A DNA stretch of 64,000 bases from Eledone cirrhosa (GCA_964016885.1 OZ024740.1:6585450-6649449), one strand, 5' to 3'. Positions 54,001 through 64,000 are shown, counted from the stretch's first letter. The notes: generated from the sequence alone by a model not told the origin. Program-made: numbers and translations.

Positions 54001-57000
54001 TATTGGTAGAGGGTCTGACACAATGTTAGGGTGGTGGATTGGCAGTATTGGTAGAGGGTCTGACATCATGTTAGGGTGGTGGATTGGTAGTATAGGTAGA
54101 GGTTTTGACACCATTGTAGGGTGGTGGATTGGCAATATTGGTAGAGGGTCTCACACCATGTTAGGGTGGCGGATTGGCAATATTGGTAGAGGTTCTGACA
54201 CCATGGTAGGTGGTGGATTGGCAGTGTTTATAGAGGGTCTGACACCATGGTAGGCTGGTGGATTGGTAGTATTGGTAGAGGGTCTGACACCATGTTAGGG
54301 TGGTGGAGTGGTAGTATAGGCAGAGGGTCTGACACCATCTTAGGTGGTGGATTGGTAGTATTGGTAGATCGTCTGACACCATGTTAGGGTGGTGGATTGG
54401 TAGTATAGGTAGAGCGTCTGAGACCATCTTAGGTGTTGGATTGGTAGTATTGGTAGAGGGTCTGACACCATCTTAGGTGGTGGATTGACAGTATTGGTAG
54501 AGGGTCTGACACAATGCTAGGGTGGTGGATTGGCAGTATTGTTAGAGGGGCTAACACCATGTTAGGTGGTGGATTGGCAGTATTTGTAGAGGGCCTGACA
54601 CAATGCTAGGGTTGTGGATTGGCAGTATTGGTAGAGGGGCTGACACCATGTTAGGTAGTGGATTGGTAGTATTGGTAGAGGGTCTGACACCATGGTAGGT
54701 GGTGGATTGGTAGTATTGGTAGAGGGTCTGACACCATGTTAGGTGGTGTATTGGTAGTATTGGTAGAGGGTCTGACACCATGTTAGGGTGGTGGATTGGC
54801 AGTATTGGTAGAGGGTCTGATACCATGTCAGGGTGGTGGATTGGTAGTATAGGTAGAGGGTCTGACACCATTGTAGGGTGGTGGATTGGCAATATTGTTA
54901 GAGATCTGACACCATGTTAGGTGGTGGATTGGTAGTATTGGAAGAGGGTCTGACACCATGTTAGGGTGGATGATTGGCAGTATTGGTAGAGGGTCTGACA
55001 CCATGGTAGGGTGGTGGATTGGCAGTATTGTTAGAGGTTCTGGCACCATGTTAGGTGGTGGATTGGCAGTATTGGTAGAGGGTCAGACGCCATGGGTGGT
55101 GGATTGGAAGTATTGGTAGAGGGTCTAACACCATGTTAGGGTGGTGGATGGTAGTATAGGTAGAGGGTCTGACACCATGTTAGGTGGTGGATTGGCAGTA
55201 TTTGTAGAGGGCCTGATACAATGCTAGGGTGGTGGATTGGCAGTATTGGTAGAGGGTCTGACACCATGTTAGGTGGTGGATTAGCAGTATTGGTAGATGG
55301 TCAGACGCCATGGGTGGTGGATTGGCAGCATTGGTAGAGGGTCTGACACCATGTTAGGGTGGTGGATTGGTAGTATTGGTAGAGGGTCTGACACCATGGT
55401 AGGGGGTGGATTGGTAGTATAGGTAGAGGGTCTGACACAATGCTAGGGTGGCGGATTGGCAGTATTGGTAGAGGGTCTGACACCATGTTAGGGTGGTGGA
55501 TTGGCAGTATTGGTAGAGGGTCTGATACCATGTTAGGGTGGTGGATTGGCAGTATTGGTAGAGGGTCTGACACCATGTTAGGGTGGCGGATTGGCAGTAT
55601 TGGTAGAGGGTCTGACACCATGTTACGGTGGTGGATTGGCAGTATTGGTAGAGGGTCTGATATCATGTTAGGGTGGTTGATTGGTAGTATAGGTAGAGGG
55701 TCTGACACCATGGTAGGGTGGCAGATTGGCAGTATTGGTAGAGGGTCTGACACAATGTTAGGGTGGTGGATTGGCAGTATTGGTAGAGGGTCTGACATCA
55801 TGTTAGGGTGGTGGATTGGTAGTATAGGTAGAGGTTTTGACACCATTGTAGGGTGGTGGATTGGCAATATTGGTAGAGGGTCTCACACCATGTTAGGGTG
55901 GCGGATTGGCAATATTGGTAGAGGTTCTGACACCATGGTAGGTGGTGGATTGGCAGTGTTTATAGAGGGTCTGACACCATGGTAGGCTGGTGGATTGGTA
56001 GTATTGGTAGAGGGTCTGACACCATGTTAGGGTGGTGGAGTGGTAGTATAGGCAGAGGGTCTGACACCATCTTAGGTGGTGGATTGGTAGTATTGGTAGA
56101 TCGTCTGACACCATGTTAGGGTGGTGGATTGGTAGTATAGGTAGAGGGTCTGAGACCATCTTAGGTGTTGGATTGGTAGTATTGGTAGAGGGTCTGACAC
56201 CATCTTAGGTGGTGGATTGACAGTATTGGTAGAGGGTCTGACACAATGCTAGGGTTGTGGATTGGCAGTATTGGTAGAGGGGCTGACACCATTTTAGGTG
56301 GTGGATTGGCAGTATTGGTAGAGGGTCAGACGCCATGGGTGGTGGATTGGCATTATTGGTAGAGGGTCTGACACCATGTTAGGGTGGTGGATTGGCAGTA
56401 TAGGTAGAGGGTCTGACACCATGTTGGGGTGGTGGATTGGTAGTATTGGTAGAGGGTCTGACACCATGTTAGGTGGTTGATTGGCAGTATAGGTAGAGGG
56501 TCTGACACAATGCTAGGGTGGCGGATTGGCAGTATTGGTAGAGGGTCTGACACCATGTTAGGTGGTGGATTGGCAGTATTGGTAGAGGGTCTGACACCAT
56601 GTTAGGGTGGTGGATTGGCAGTATTGGTAGCGGGTCTGACACCATGTTAGAGTGGTGGATTAGTAGTATAGGTAGAGGGTCTGACACCATGGTAGGGTGG
56701 TGGATTGGCAGTATAGGTAGAGGGTCTGACACCATGTTAGGGTGGCGGATTGGCAGTATTGGTAGAGGGTCTGACACCATGCTAGGGTGGTGGATTGGCA
56801 GTATTGGTAGAGGGTCTGACACCATGTTAGGGTGGTGGATTGGCAGTATTGGTAGAGGGTCTGCCACCATGCTAGGGTGGTGGATTGGCAGTATTGGTAG
56901 AGGGTCTGACACCATGTTAGGGTGGTGGATTGGCAGTATTGGTAGAGGGTCTGACATCATGCTAGGTGGTGGATTGTTAGTATTGGTAGAGGGTCTGACA

Positions 57001-60000
57001 CCATGTTAGGTGGTGGATTGGCAGTATAGGTAGAGGTTCTGACACAATGCTAGGGTGGCGGATTGGCAGTATTGGTAGAGGGTCTGACACCATGTTAGGG
57101 TGGTGGATTGGCAGTATTGGTAGCGGGTCTGACACCATGTTAGGATGGCGGATTGGCAGTATTGGTAGAGGGTCTGACACCATGTTAGGGTGGTGGATTG
57201 GCAGTATTGGTAGAGGGTCTGATACCATGTTAGGTTGGTGGATTGGTAGTATAGGTAGAGGGTCTGACACCATTGTAGGGTGGTGGATTGGCAATATTGG
57301 TAGAGACCTGACACCATGTTAGGTGGTGGATTGGTAGTATTGGTAGAGGGTCTGACACCATGTTAGGGTGGAGGATTGGCAGTATTGGTAGAGGGTCTGA
57401 CACCATGGTAGGGTGGTGGATTGGCAGTATTGTTAGAGGTTCTGGCACCATGTTAGGTGGTGGATTGGCAGTATTGGTAGAGGGTCAGACGTCATGGGTG
57501 GTGGATTGGAAGTATTGGTAGAGGGTCTAACACCATGTTAGGGTGGTGGATGGTAGTATAGGTAGAGGGTCTGACACCATGTTAGGTGGTGGATTGGCAG
57601 TATTGGTAGAGGGCCTGACACAATGCTAGGGTGGTGGATTGGCAGTATTGGTAGAGGGTCTGACACCATGTTAGGTGGTGGATTAGCAGTATTGGTAGAT
57701 GATCAGACGCCATGGGTGGTGGATTGGCAGCATTGGTAGAGGGTCTGACACCATGTTAGGGTGGTGGATTGGTAATATTGGTAGAGGGTCTGACACCATG
57801 GTAGGGGGTGGATTGGTAGTATAGGTAGAGGGTCTGACACAATGCTAGGGTGGCGGATTGGCAGTATTGGTAGAGGGTCTGACACCATGTTAGGGTGGTG
57901 GATTGGCAGTATTGGTAGAGGGTCTGATACCATGTTAGGGTGGTGGATTCGCAGTATTGGTAGAGGGTCTGACACCATGTTAGGGTGGCGGATTGGCAGT
58001 ATTGGTAGAGGGTCTGACACCATGTTACGGTGGTGGATTGGCAGTATTGGTAGAGGGTCTGATATCATGTTAGGGTGGTTGATTGGTAGTATAGGTAGAG
58101 GGTCTGACACCATGGTAGGGTGGCAGATTGGCAGTATTGGTAGAGAGTCTGACACAATGTTAGGGTGGTGGATTGGCAGTATTGGTAGAGGGTCTGACAT
58201 CATGTTAGGGTGGTGGATTGGTAGTATAGGTAGAGGTTTTGACACCATTGTAGGGTGGTGGATTGGCAATATTGGTAGAGGGTCTCACACCATGTTAGGG
58301 TGGCGGATTGGCAATATTGGTAGAGGTTCTGACACCATGGTAGGTGGTGGATTGGCAGTTCTTATAGAGGGTCTGACACCATGGTAGGCTGGTGGATTGG
58401 TAGTATTGGTAGAGGGTCTGACACCATGTTAGGGTGGTGGAGTGGTAGTATAGGCAGAGGGTCTGACACCATCTTAGGTGGTGGATTGGTAGTATTGGTA
58501 GATCGTCTGACACCATGTTAGGGTGGTGGATTGGTAGTATAGGTAGAGGGTCTGAGACCATCTTAGGTGTTGGATTGGTAGTATTGGTAGAGGGTCTGAC
58601 ACCATCTTAGGTGGTGGATTGGCAGTATTGGTAGAGGGTCTGACACAATGCTAGGGTGGTGGATTGGCAGTATTGTTAGAGGGGCTAACACCATGTTAGG
58701 TGGTGGATTGGCAGTATTTGTAGAGGGTCTGACACAATGCTAGGGTTGTGGATTGGCAGTATTGGTAGAGGGGCTGACACCATTTTAGGTGGTGGATTGG
58801 CAGTATTGGTAGAGGGTCAGACGCCATGGGTGGTGGATTGGCATTATTGGTAGAGGGTCTGACACCATGTTAGGGTTGTGGATTGGCAGTATAGGTAGAG
58901 GGTCTGACACCATGTTAGGGTGGTGGATTGGTAGTATAGGTAGAGGGTCTGACACAATGCTAGGGTGGCGGATTGGCAGTATTGGTAGAGGGTCTGACAC
59001 CATGTTAGGTGGTGGATTGGCAGTATGGGTAGAGGGTCTGACACCATGTTAGGGTGGTGGATTGGCAGTATTGGTAGCGGGTCTGACACCATGTTAGAGT
59101 GGTGGATTAGTAGTATAGGTAGAGGGTCTGACACCATGGTAGGGTGGTGGATTGGCAGTATAGGTAGAGGGTCTGACACCATGTTACGGTGGCGGATTGG
59201 CAGTATTGGTAGAGGGTCTGACACCATGCTAGGGTGGTGGATTGGCAGTATTGGTAGAGGGTCTGACACCATGTTAGGGTGGTGGATTGGCAGTATTGGT
59301 AGAGGGTCTGCCACCATGCTAGGGTGGTGGATTGGCAGTATTGGTAGAGGGTCTGACACCATGTTAGGGTGGTGGATTGGCAGTATTGGTAGAGGGTCTG
59401 ACATCATGCTAGGTGGTGGATTGTTAGTATTGGTAGAGGGTCTGACACCATGTTAGGTGGTGGATTGGCAGTATAGGTAGAGGTTCTGACACAATGCTAG
59501 GGTGGCGGATTGGCAGTATTGGTAGAGGGTCAGACACCATGTTAGGGTGGTGGATTGGCAGTATTGGTAGAGGGTCTGACACCATGTTAGGGTGGCGGAT
59601 TGGCAGTATTGGTAGAGGGTCTGACACCATGTTAGGGTGGTGGATTGGCAGTATTGGTAGAGGGTCTGATACCATGTTAGGGTGGTGGATTGGTAGTATA
59701 GGTAGAGGGTCTGACACCATTGTAGGGTGGTGGATTGGCAATATTGGTAGAGGGTCTGACACCATGGTAGGGTGGTGGATCGGCAGTATTGTTAGAGGTT
59801 CTGGCACCATGTTAGGTGGTGGATTGGTAGTATTGGTAGAGGGTCTGACACCATGTTAGGGTGGAGGATTGGCAGTATTGGTAGAGGGTCTGACACCATG
59901 GTAGGGTGGTGGATTGGCAGTATTGTTAGAGGTTCTGGCACCATGTTAGGTGGTGGATTGGCAGTATTGGTAGAGGGTCAGACGCCATGGGTGGTGGATT

Positions 60001-61359
60001 GGAAGTATTGGTAGAGGGTCTAACACCATGTTAGGGTGGTGGATGGTAGCATAGGTAGAGGGTCTGACACCATGTTAGGTGGTGGATTGGCAGTATTGGT
60101 AGAGGGCCTGACACAATGCTAGGGTGGTGGATTGGCAGTATTGGTAGAGGGTCTGACACCATGTTAGGTGGTGGATTAGCAGTATTGGTAGATGGTCAGA
60201 CGCCATGGGTGGTGGATTGGCAGCATTGGTAGAGGGTCTGACACCATGTTAGGGTGGTGGATTGGTAGTATTGGTAGAGGGTCTGACACCATGGTAGGGG
60301 GTGGATTGGTAGTATAGGTAGAGGGTCTGACACAATGCTAGGGTGGCGGATTGGCAGTATTGGTAGAGGGTCTGACACCATGTTAGGGTGGTGGATTGGC
60401 AGTATTGGTAGAGGGTCTGATACCATGTTAGGGTGGTGGATTGGCAGTATTGGTAGAGGGTCTGACACCATGTTAGGGTGGCGGATTGGCAGTATTGGTA
60501 GAGGGTCTGACACCATGTTACGGTGGTGGATTGGCAGTATTGGTAGAGGGTCTGATATCATGTTAGGGTGGTTGATTGGTAGTATAGGTAGAGGGTCTGA
60601 CACCATGGTAGGGTGGCAGATTGGCAGTATTGGTAGAGGGTCTGACACAATGTTAGGGTGGTGGATTGGCAGTATTGGTAGAGGGTCTGACATCATGTTA
60701 GGGTGGTGGATTGGTAGTATAGGTAGAGGTTTTGACAACATTGTAGGGTGGCGGATTGGCAATATTGGTAGAGGTTCTGACACCATGGTAGGTGGTGGAT
60801 TGGCAGTGTTTATAGAGGGTCTGACACCATGGTAGGCTGGTGGATTGGTAGTATTGGTAGAGGGTCTGACACCATGTTAGGGTGGTGGAGTGGTAGTATA
60901 GGCAGAGGGTCTGACACCATCTTAGGTGGTGGATTGGTAGTATTGGTAGATCGTCTGACACCATGTTAGGGTGGTGGATTGGTAGTATAGGTAGAGGGTC
61001 TGAGACCATCTTAGGTGTTGGATTGGTAGTATTGGTAGAGGGTCTGACACCATCTTAGGTGGTGGATTGGCAGTATTGGTAGAGGGTCTGACACAATGCT
61101 AGGGTGGTGGATTGGCAGTATTGTTAGAGGGGCTAACACCATGTTAGGTGGTGGATTGGCAGTATTTGTAGAGGGTCTGACACAATGCTAGGGTTGCGGA
61201 TTGGCAGTATTGGTAGAGGGGCTGACACCATTTTAGGTGGTGGATTGGCAGTATTGGTAGAGGGTCAGACGCCATGGGTGGTGGATTGGCATTATTGGTA
61301 GAGGGTCTGACACCATGTTAGGGTGGTGGATTGGCAGTATAGGTAGAGGGTCTGACACC
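45010..61359 (+). repeat. Right arm of the ~45-kb-offset large duplication
   Basis: This is the partner of 1-17,636. It is shorter because it lacks the 973-bp duplication at about 12.2-14.2 kb of the left arm and several one-, two- or three-monomer pieces. Near 52.2 kb it lacks three monomers (135 bp), including the GATATC marker present at 7,351 in the left arm. Near 56.2 kb it lacks 89 bp present at about 11.5 kb. Similarity holds through the shared rare variant GGGTTGCGG (17,469 in the left arm, 61,192 here). It then breaks near 61,360, where this arm reads ATGTTGGGG and the left arm reads ATGTTAGGG. Beyond the break it follows sequence equivalent to about 11.7 kb of the left arm, which marks a jump of register. 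Confidence 0.9.
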
Positions 61360-64000
61360 ATGTTGGGGTGGTGGATTGGTAGTATTGGTAGAGGGTCTGA
61401 CACCATGTTAGGTGGTGGATTGGCAGTATAGGTAGAGGGTCTGACACAATGCTAGGGTGGCGGATTGGCAGTATTGGTAGAGGGTCTGACACCATGTTAG
61501 GTGGTGGATTGGCAGTATTGGTAGAGGGTCTGACACCATGTTAGGGTGGTGGATTGGCAGTATTGGTAGCGGGTCTGACACCATGTTAGAGTGGTGGATT
61601 AGTAGTATAGGTAGAGGGTCTGACACCATGGTAGGGTGGTGGATTGGCAGTATAGGTAGAGGGTCTGACACCATGTTAGGGTGGCGGATTGGCAGTATTG
61701 GTAGAGGGTCTGACACCATGCTAGGGTGGTGGATTGGCAGTATTGGTAGAGGGTCTGACACCATGTTAGGGTGGTGGATTGGCAGTATTGGTAGAGGGTC
61801 TGCCACCATGCTAGGGTGGTGGATTGGCAGTATTGGTAGAGGGTCTGACACCATGTTAGGGTGGTGGATTGGCAGTATTGGTAGAGGGTCTGACATCATG
61901 CTAGGTGGTGGATTGTTAGTATTGGTAGAGGGTCTGACACCATGTTAGGTGGTGGATTGGCAGTATAGGTAGAGGTTCTGACACAATGCTAGGGTGGCGG
62001 ATTGGCAGTATTGGTAGAGGGTCTGACACCATGTTAGGGTGGTGGATTGGCAGTATTGGTAGCGGGTCTGACACCATGTTAGGATGGCGGATTGGCAGTA
62101 TTGTTAGAGGGTCTGACACCATGTTAGGGTGGTGGATTGGCAGTATTGGTAGAGGGTCTGATACCATGTTAGGTTGGTGGATTGGTAGTATAGGTAGAGG
62201 GTCTGACACCATTGTAGGGTGGTGGATTGGCAATATTGGTAGAGACCTGACACCATGTTAGGTGGTGGATTGGTAGTATTGGTAGAGGGTCTGACACCAT
62301 GTTAGGGTGGAGGATTGGCAGTATTGGTAGAGGGTCTGACACCATGGTAGGGTGGTGGATTGGCAGTATTGTTAGAGGTTCTGGCACCATGTTAGGTGGT
62401 GGATTGGCAGTATTGGTAGAGGGTCAGACGTCATGGGTGGTGGATTGGAAGTATTGGTAGAGGGTCTAACACCATGTTAGGGTGGTGGATGGTAGTATAG
62501 GTAGAGGGTCTGACACCATGTTAGGTGGTGGATTGGCAGTATTGGTAGAGGGCCTGACACAATGCTAGGGTGGTGGATTGGCAGTATTGGTAGAGGGTCT
62601 GACACCATGTTAGGTGGTGGATTAGCAGTATTGGTAGATGATCAGACGCCATGGGTGGTGGATTGGCAGCATTGGTAGAGGGTCTGACACCATGTTAGGG
62701 TGGTGGATTGGTAATATTGGTAGAGGGTCTGACACCATGGTAGGGGTTGGATTGGTAGTATAGGTAGAGGGTCTGACACAATGCTAGGGTGGCGGATTGG
62801 CAGTATTGGTAGAGGGTCTGACACCATGTTAGGGTGGTGGATTGGCAGTATTGGTAGAGGGTCTGATACCATGTTAGGGTGGTGGATTGGCAGTATTGGT
62901 AGAGGGTCTGACACCATGTTAGGGTGGCGGATTGGCAGTATTGGTAGAGGGTCTGACACCATGTTACGGTGGTGGATTGGCAGTATTGGTAGAGGGTCTG
63001 ATATCATGTTAGGGTGGTTGATTGGTAGTATAGGTAGAGGGTCTGACACCATGGTAGGGTGGCAGATTGGCAGTATTGGTAGAGGGTCTGACACAATGTT
63101 AGGGTGGTGGATTGGCAGTATTGGTAGAGGGTCTGACATCATGTTAGGGTGGTGGATTGGTAGTATAGGTAGAGGTTTTGACACCATTGTAGGGTGGTGG
63201 ATTGGCAATATTGGTAGAGGGTCTCACACCATGTTAGGGTGGCGGATTGGCAATATTGGTAGAGGTTCTGACACCATGGTAGGTGGTGGATTGGCAGTTC
63301 TTATAGAGGGTCTGACACCATGGTAGGCTGGTGGATTGGTAGTATTGGTAGAGGGTCTGACACCATGTTAGGGTGGTGGAGTGGTAGTATAGGCAGAGGG
63401 TCTGACACCATCTTAGGTGGTGGATTGGTAGTATTGGTAGATCGTCTGACACCATGTTAGGGTGGTGGATTGGTAGTATAGGTAGAGGGTCTGAGACCAT
63501 CTTAGGTGTTGGATTGGTAGTATTGGTAGAGGGTCTGACACCATCTTAGGTGGTGGATTGGCAGTATTGGTAGAGGGTCTGACACAATGCTAGGGTGGTG
63601 GATTGGCAGTATTGTTAGAGGGGCTAACACCATGTTAGGTGGTGGATTGGCAGTATTTGTAGAGGGTCTGACACAATGCTAGGGTTGTGGATTGGCAGTA
63701 TTGGTAGAGGGGCTGACACCATTTTAGGTGGTGGATTGGCAGTATTGGTAGAGGGTCAGACGCCATGGGTGGTGGATTGGCATTATTGGTAGAGGGTCTG
63801 ACACCATGTTAGGGTGGTGGATTGGCAGTATAGGTAGAGGGTCTGACACCATGTTAGGGTGGTGGATTGGTAGTATAGGTAGAGGGTCTGACACAATGCT
63901 AGGGTGGCGGATTGGCAGTATTGGTAGAGGGTCTGACACCATGTTAGGTGGTGGATTGGCAGTATGGGTAGAGGGTCTGACACCATGTTAGGGTGGTGGA
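56255..64000 (+). repeat. Clean 4,939-bp higher-order register to the window end
   Basis: From about 61,194 to the end, the sequence matches 56,255-59,061 at a constant offset of 4,939 bp. Many rare markers are shared: ATGTTGGGG, GTAGCGGGTC, GGATGGCGG, AGACCTGACACC, CAGACGTCATGG, GTAGATGATCAG, GCAGTTCTTATAG and GCAGTATGGGTAG. The 4,939 bp consist of two related halves of about 2.45 and 2.49 kb (GATATC at 58,061, 60,554 and 63,000). Differences between the two periods are rare point changes, for example GGATTCGC near 57,948 and GTAGAGAGTC near 58,141 in the first, and GTTAGAGGGTC near 62,103 in the second. The left limit is set by an 89-bp loss at about 56.25 kb. Confidence 0.9.

Larger units (their letters stand above)
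429..54907 (+). repeat. Second higher-order marker: AGATCT monomers
   Basis: A 44-bp monomer in which AGAGGGTCTG is shortened to AGAGATCTG, creating AGATCT, was found at 429, 5603, 8643, 10117, 18341, 19363, 32131, 34045, 37649, 42013, 45438, 53428 and 54902. It is normally preceded by a CATTGTAGGG unit with GGCAATATTGG (CACGATTGTAGGG at 429, 18,341 and 45,438). Paired sites obey the arm offsets exactly (429/45438 at 45,009; 8643/53428 and 10117/54902 at 44,785). The site expected at about 50,523 is missing because the right arm lost one 44-bp unit there. A derived form, AGACCTGACACC, replaces it near 12.6, 13.6, 57.3 and 62.2 kb. Confidence 0.85.
6102..63005 (+). repeat. Higher-order repeat phase marked by GATATC units
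   Basis: A diagnostic monomer in which GACACC (unit positions 31-36) has become GATATC through two C-to-T changes occurs at 6102, 7351, 9142, 10874, 14338, 16831, 20078, 33072, 34980, 38584, 43705, 51022, 53927, 55659, 58061, 60554 and 63000. It is regularly preceded by a GTTACGG unit (except where deleted, as at 43.7 kb) and followed by units with GGTTGATTGG and GGGTGGCAGATTGG. Successive spacings include 1249, 1791, 1732, 3464, 2493, 1908, 3604, 2402, 2493 and 2446 bp. The commonest register is about 2.4-2.5 kb, near 55 monomers, with rearranged lengths elsewhere. None is found between 20,078 and 33,072, or in the first 6 kb. I located these by reading, so a missed site is possible. Confidence 0.85.
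690..63780 (+). repeat. Recurrent 41-bp monomer with CAGACGCCATGG
   Basis: A distinct monomer class reads GGGTCAGACGCCATGGG and then GTGGTGGATTGG, lacking the four bases TTAG of the usual ATGTTAGGG, so the unit is 41 bp. Examples start near 698, 3,199, 6,858, 10,295, 11,630, 15,095, 16,255, 17,540, 21,055, 24,085, 27,820, 33,827, 35,605, 45,707, 51,777, 56,325 and 63,755. A CAGACGTCATGG form occurs near 12,790, 13,763, 57,488 and 62,428. This class is one of the few regular CpG carriers in the array and usually follows a 44-bp unit. Its repeated occurrence shows it is inherited as part of the higher-order unit and is not a recurrent deletion. Confidence 0.85.
1..64000. repeat. 45/44-bp tandem satellite array filling the window
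   Basis: Every line of the window reads as the same short unit repeated head to tail in one orientation. The unit is 45 bp, with landmarks GGTGGATTGG (unit positions 2-11), TAGAGGGTCTGACACC (21-36) and TTAGGG (40-45). A 44-bp form that loses one G of the TTAGGG run is interspersed throughout. Rarer forms are 41 bp (lacking TTAG) or 44 bp by other single-base losses. Most substitutions fall at a few positions: T4/C, C12/T, T18/A, C33/T, C35/T, C36/A, G39/C or T, T40/C or G. No stretch of unrelated sequence is visible and neither edge shows an end, so the array continues on both sides. The gene-free length is the full window. No promoter, RNA gene or transposon is seen. The satellite's name and host are unknown to me. 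Confidence 0.98.

Noticed and set aside
429..54907. AGATCT, GATATC and CCATGG words as functional sites.
   Set aside because: They are restriction-type words made by one or two base changes in the monomer. They are useful as markers of block ancestry, and nothing suggests a function.
1..64000. Many open frames on the - strand encoding a 15-residue periodic peptide (MVSDPLPILPIHHPN and frame-shifted forms).
   Set aside because: A 45-bp unit is 15 codons, so any stop-free frame stays open for as long as only 45-bp units occur. Each 44-bp unit moves the frame and soon meets the TAA in CCTAACATGG. Frame ends coincide with 44-bp units, all frames show similar openness, and no non-repeat N- or C-terminus, splice signal or codon bias is seen.
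1..64000. Open frames on the + strand with the period MLGWWIGSIGRGSDT, some over 200 codons (for example 32,763-33,443).
   Set aside because: These are the same repeat artefact on the other strand. They terminate at TGTTAG after a 44-bp unit. Glycine- and tryptophan-rich content simply reflects the G-rich strand.
1..64000. CRISPR array, because of short direct repeats at regular spacing.
   Set aside because: There are no unique spacers. The whole 45-bp unit is conserved and contiguous, the array is far too long, and no cas genes or leader are present.
1..64000. True telomere tract, because TTAGGG recurs.
   Set aside because: TTAGGG occurs once per 45 bp and is never tandem. The flanking bases do not extend the telomere pattern.
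1..64000. Hairpins at GGTCTGACACC (GGT...ACC) in each unit.
   Set aside because: The complementary arm is only about three bases with a mismatch next to it, which is too weak to call a structure.
1..64000. CENP-B-like box in the monomer, which would point to a centromere.
   Set aside because: No unit shows the TTCG...A..CGGG pattern of the box. Centromere identity would need protein-binding data.

Overview
The whole 64 kb window is one uninterrupted tandem satellite array. I see no unique sequence, and no protein-coding gene, RNA gene or mobile element. The basic unit (monomer) is 45 bp, with a very common 44-bp form that lacks one G. Simple division gives roughly 1,400 monomers. Reading from the phase that starts TGGTGGATTGG, the landmarks are GGTGGATTGG (unit positions 2-11), TAGAGGGTCTGACACC (21-36) and TTAGGG (40-45). 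The consensus has 18 G, 13 T, 9 A and 5 C, so the + strand is strongly G-rich and C-poor, and the consensus contains no CpG. Long reading frames appear on both strands because 45 is 15 codons. They are by-products of the repeat, as explained in the rejected list.

The organism is almost certainly a eukaryote, because tens of kilobases of satellite with nested higher-order repeats are typical of centromeric, pericentromeric, subtelomeric or other heterochromatic DNA. The lack of CpG and the T/C alternation at the one recurrent CpG site would fit a genome with cytosine methylation, such as a vertebrate or plant. I cannot name the species or the satellite family.

Layout. (a) 1-17,636 is the left arm of a very large, nearly identical duplication. 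Its partner is 45,010-61,359, at an offset that starts at 45,009 bp and steps down to 43,723 bp through a few whole-monomer or multi-monomer indels and two 1-bp indels. (b) About 17.5-20.5 kb is a further related copy of the same blocks. (c) About 21.0-31.3 kb is a more diverged domain with its own local duplications (846-bp and 3.86-3.95-kb offsets, and a 268/221-bp triplet). (d) About 31.8-41.3 kb holds blocks repeated at 1,908 bp and a 3.6-3.96-kb tandem duplication. (e) About 41.3-45.0 kb is a mosaic of block fragments leading into the right arm. (f) From about 56.3 kb to the end the array runs in a clean 4,939-bp register made of two roughly 2.45-2.49-kb higher-order units.

Nothing here works as a gene set. 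The biology is array evolution: unequal exchange, local amplification and point mutation acting at scales from one monomer to tens of kilobases. The best second looks are the two arms of the large duplication, the register switch near 17.64/61.36 kb, the diverged 21-31 kb domain, the TTAGGG in each 45-bp monomer, and the strand-biased G-quadruplex potential.
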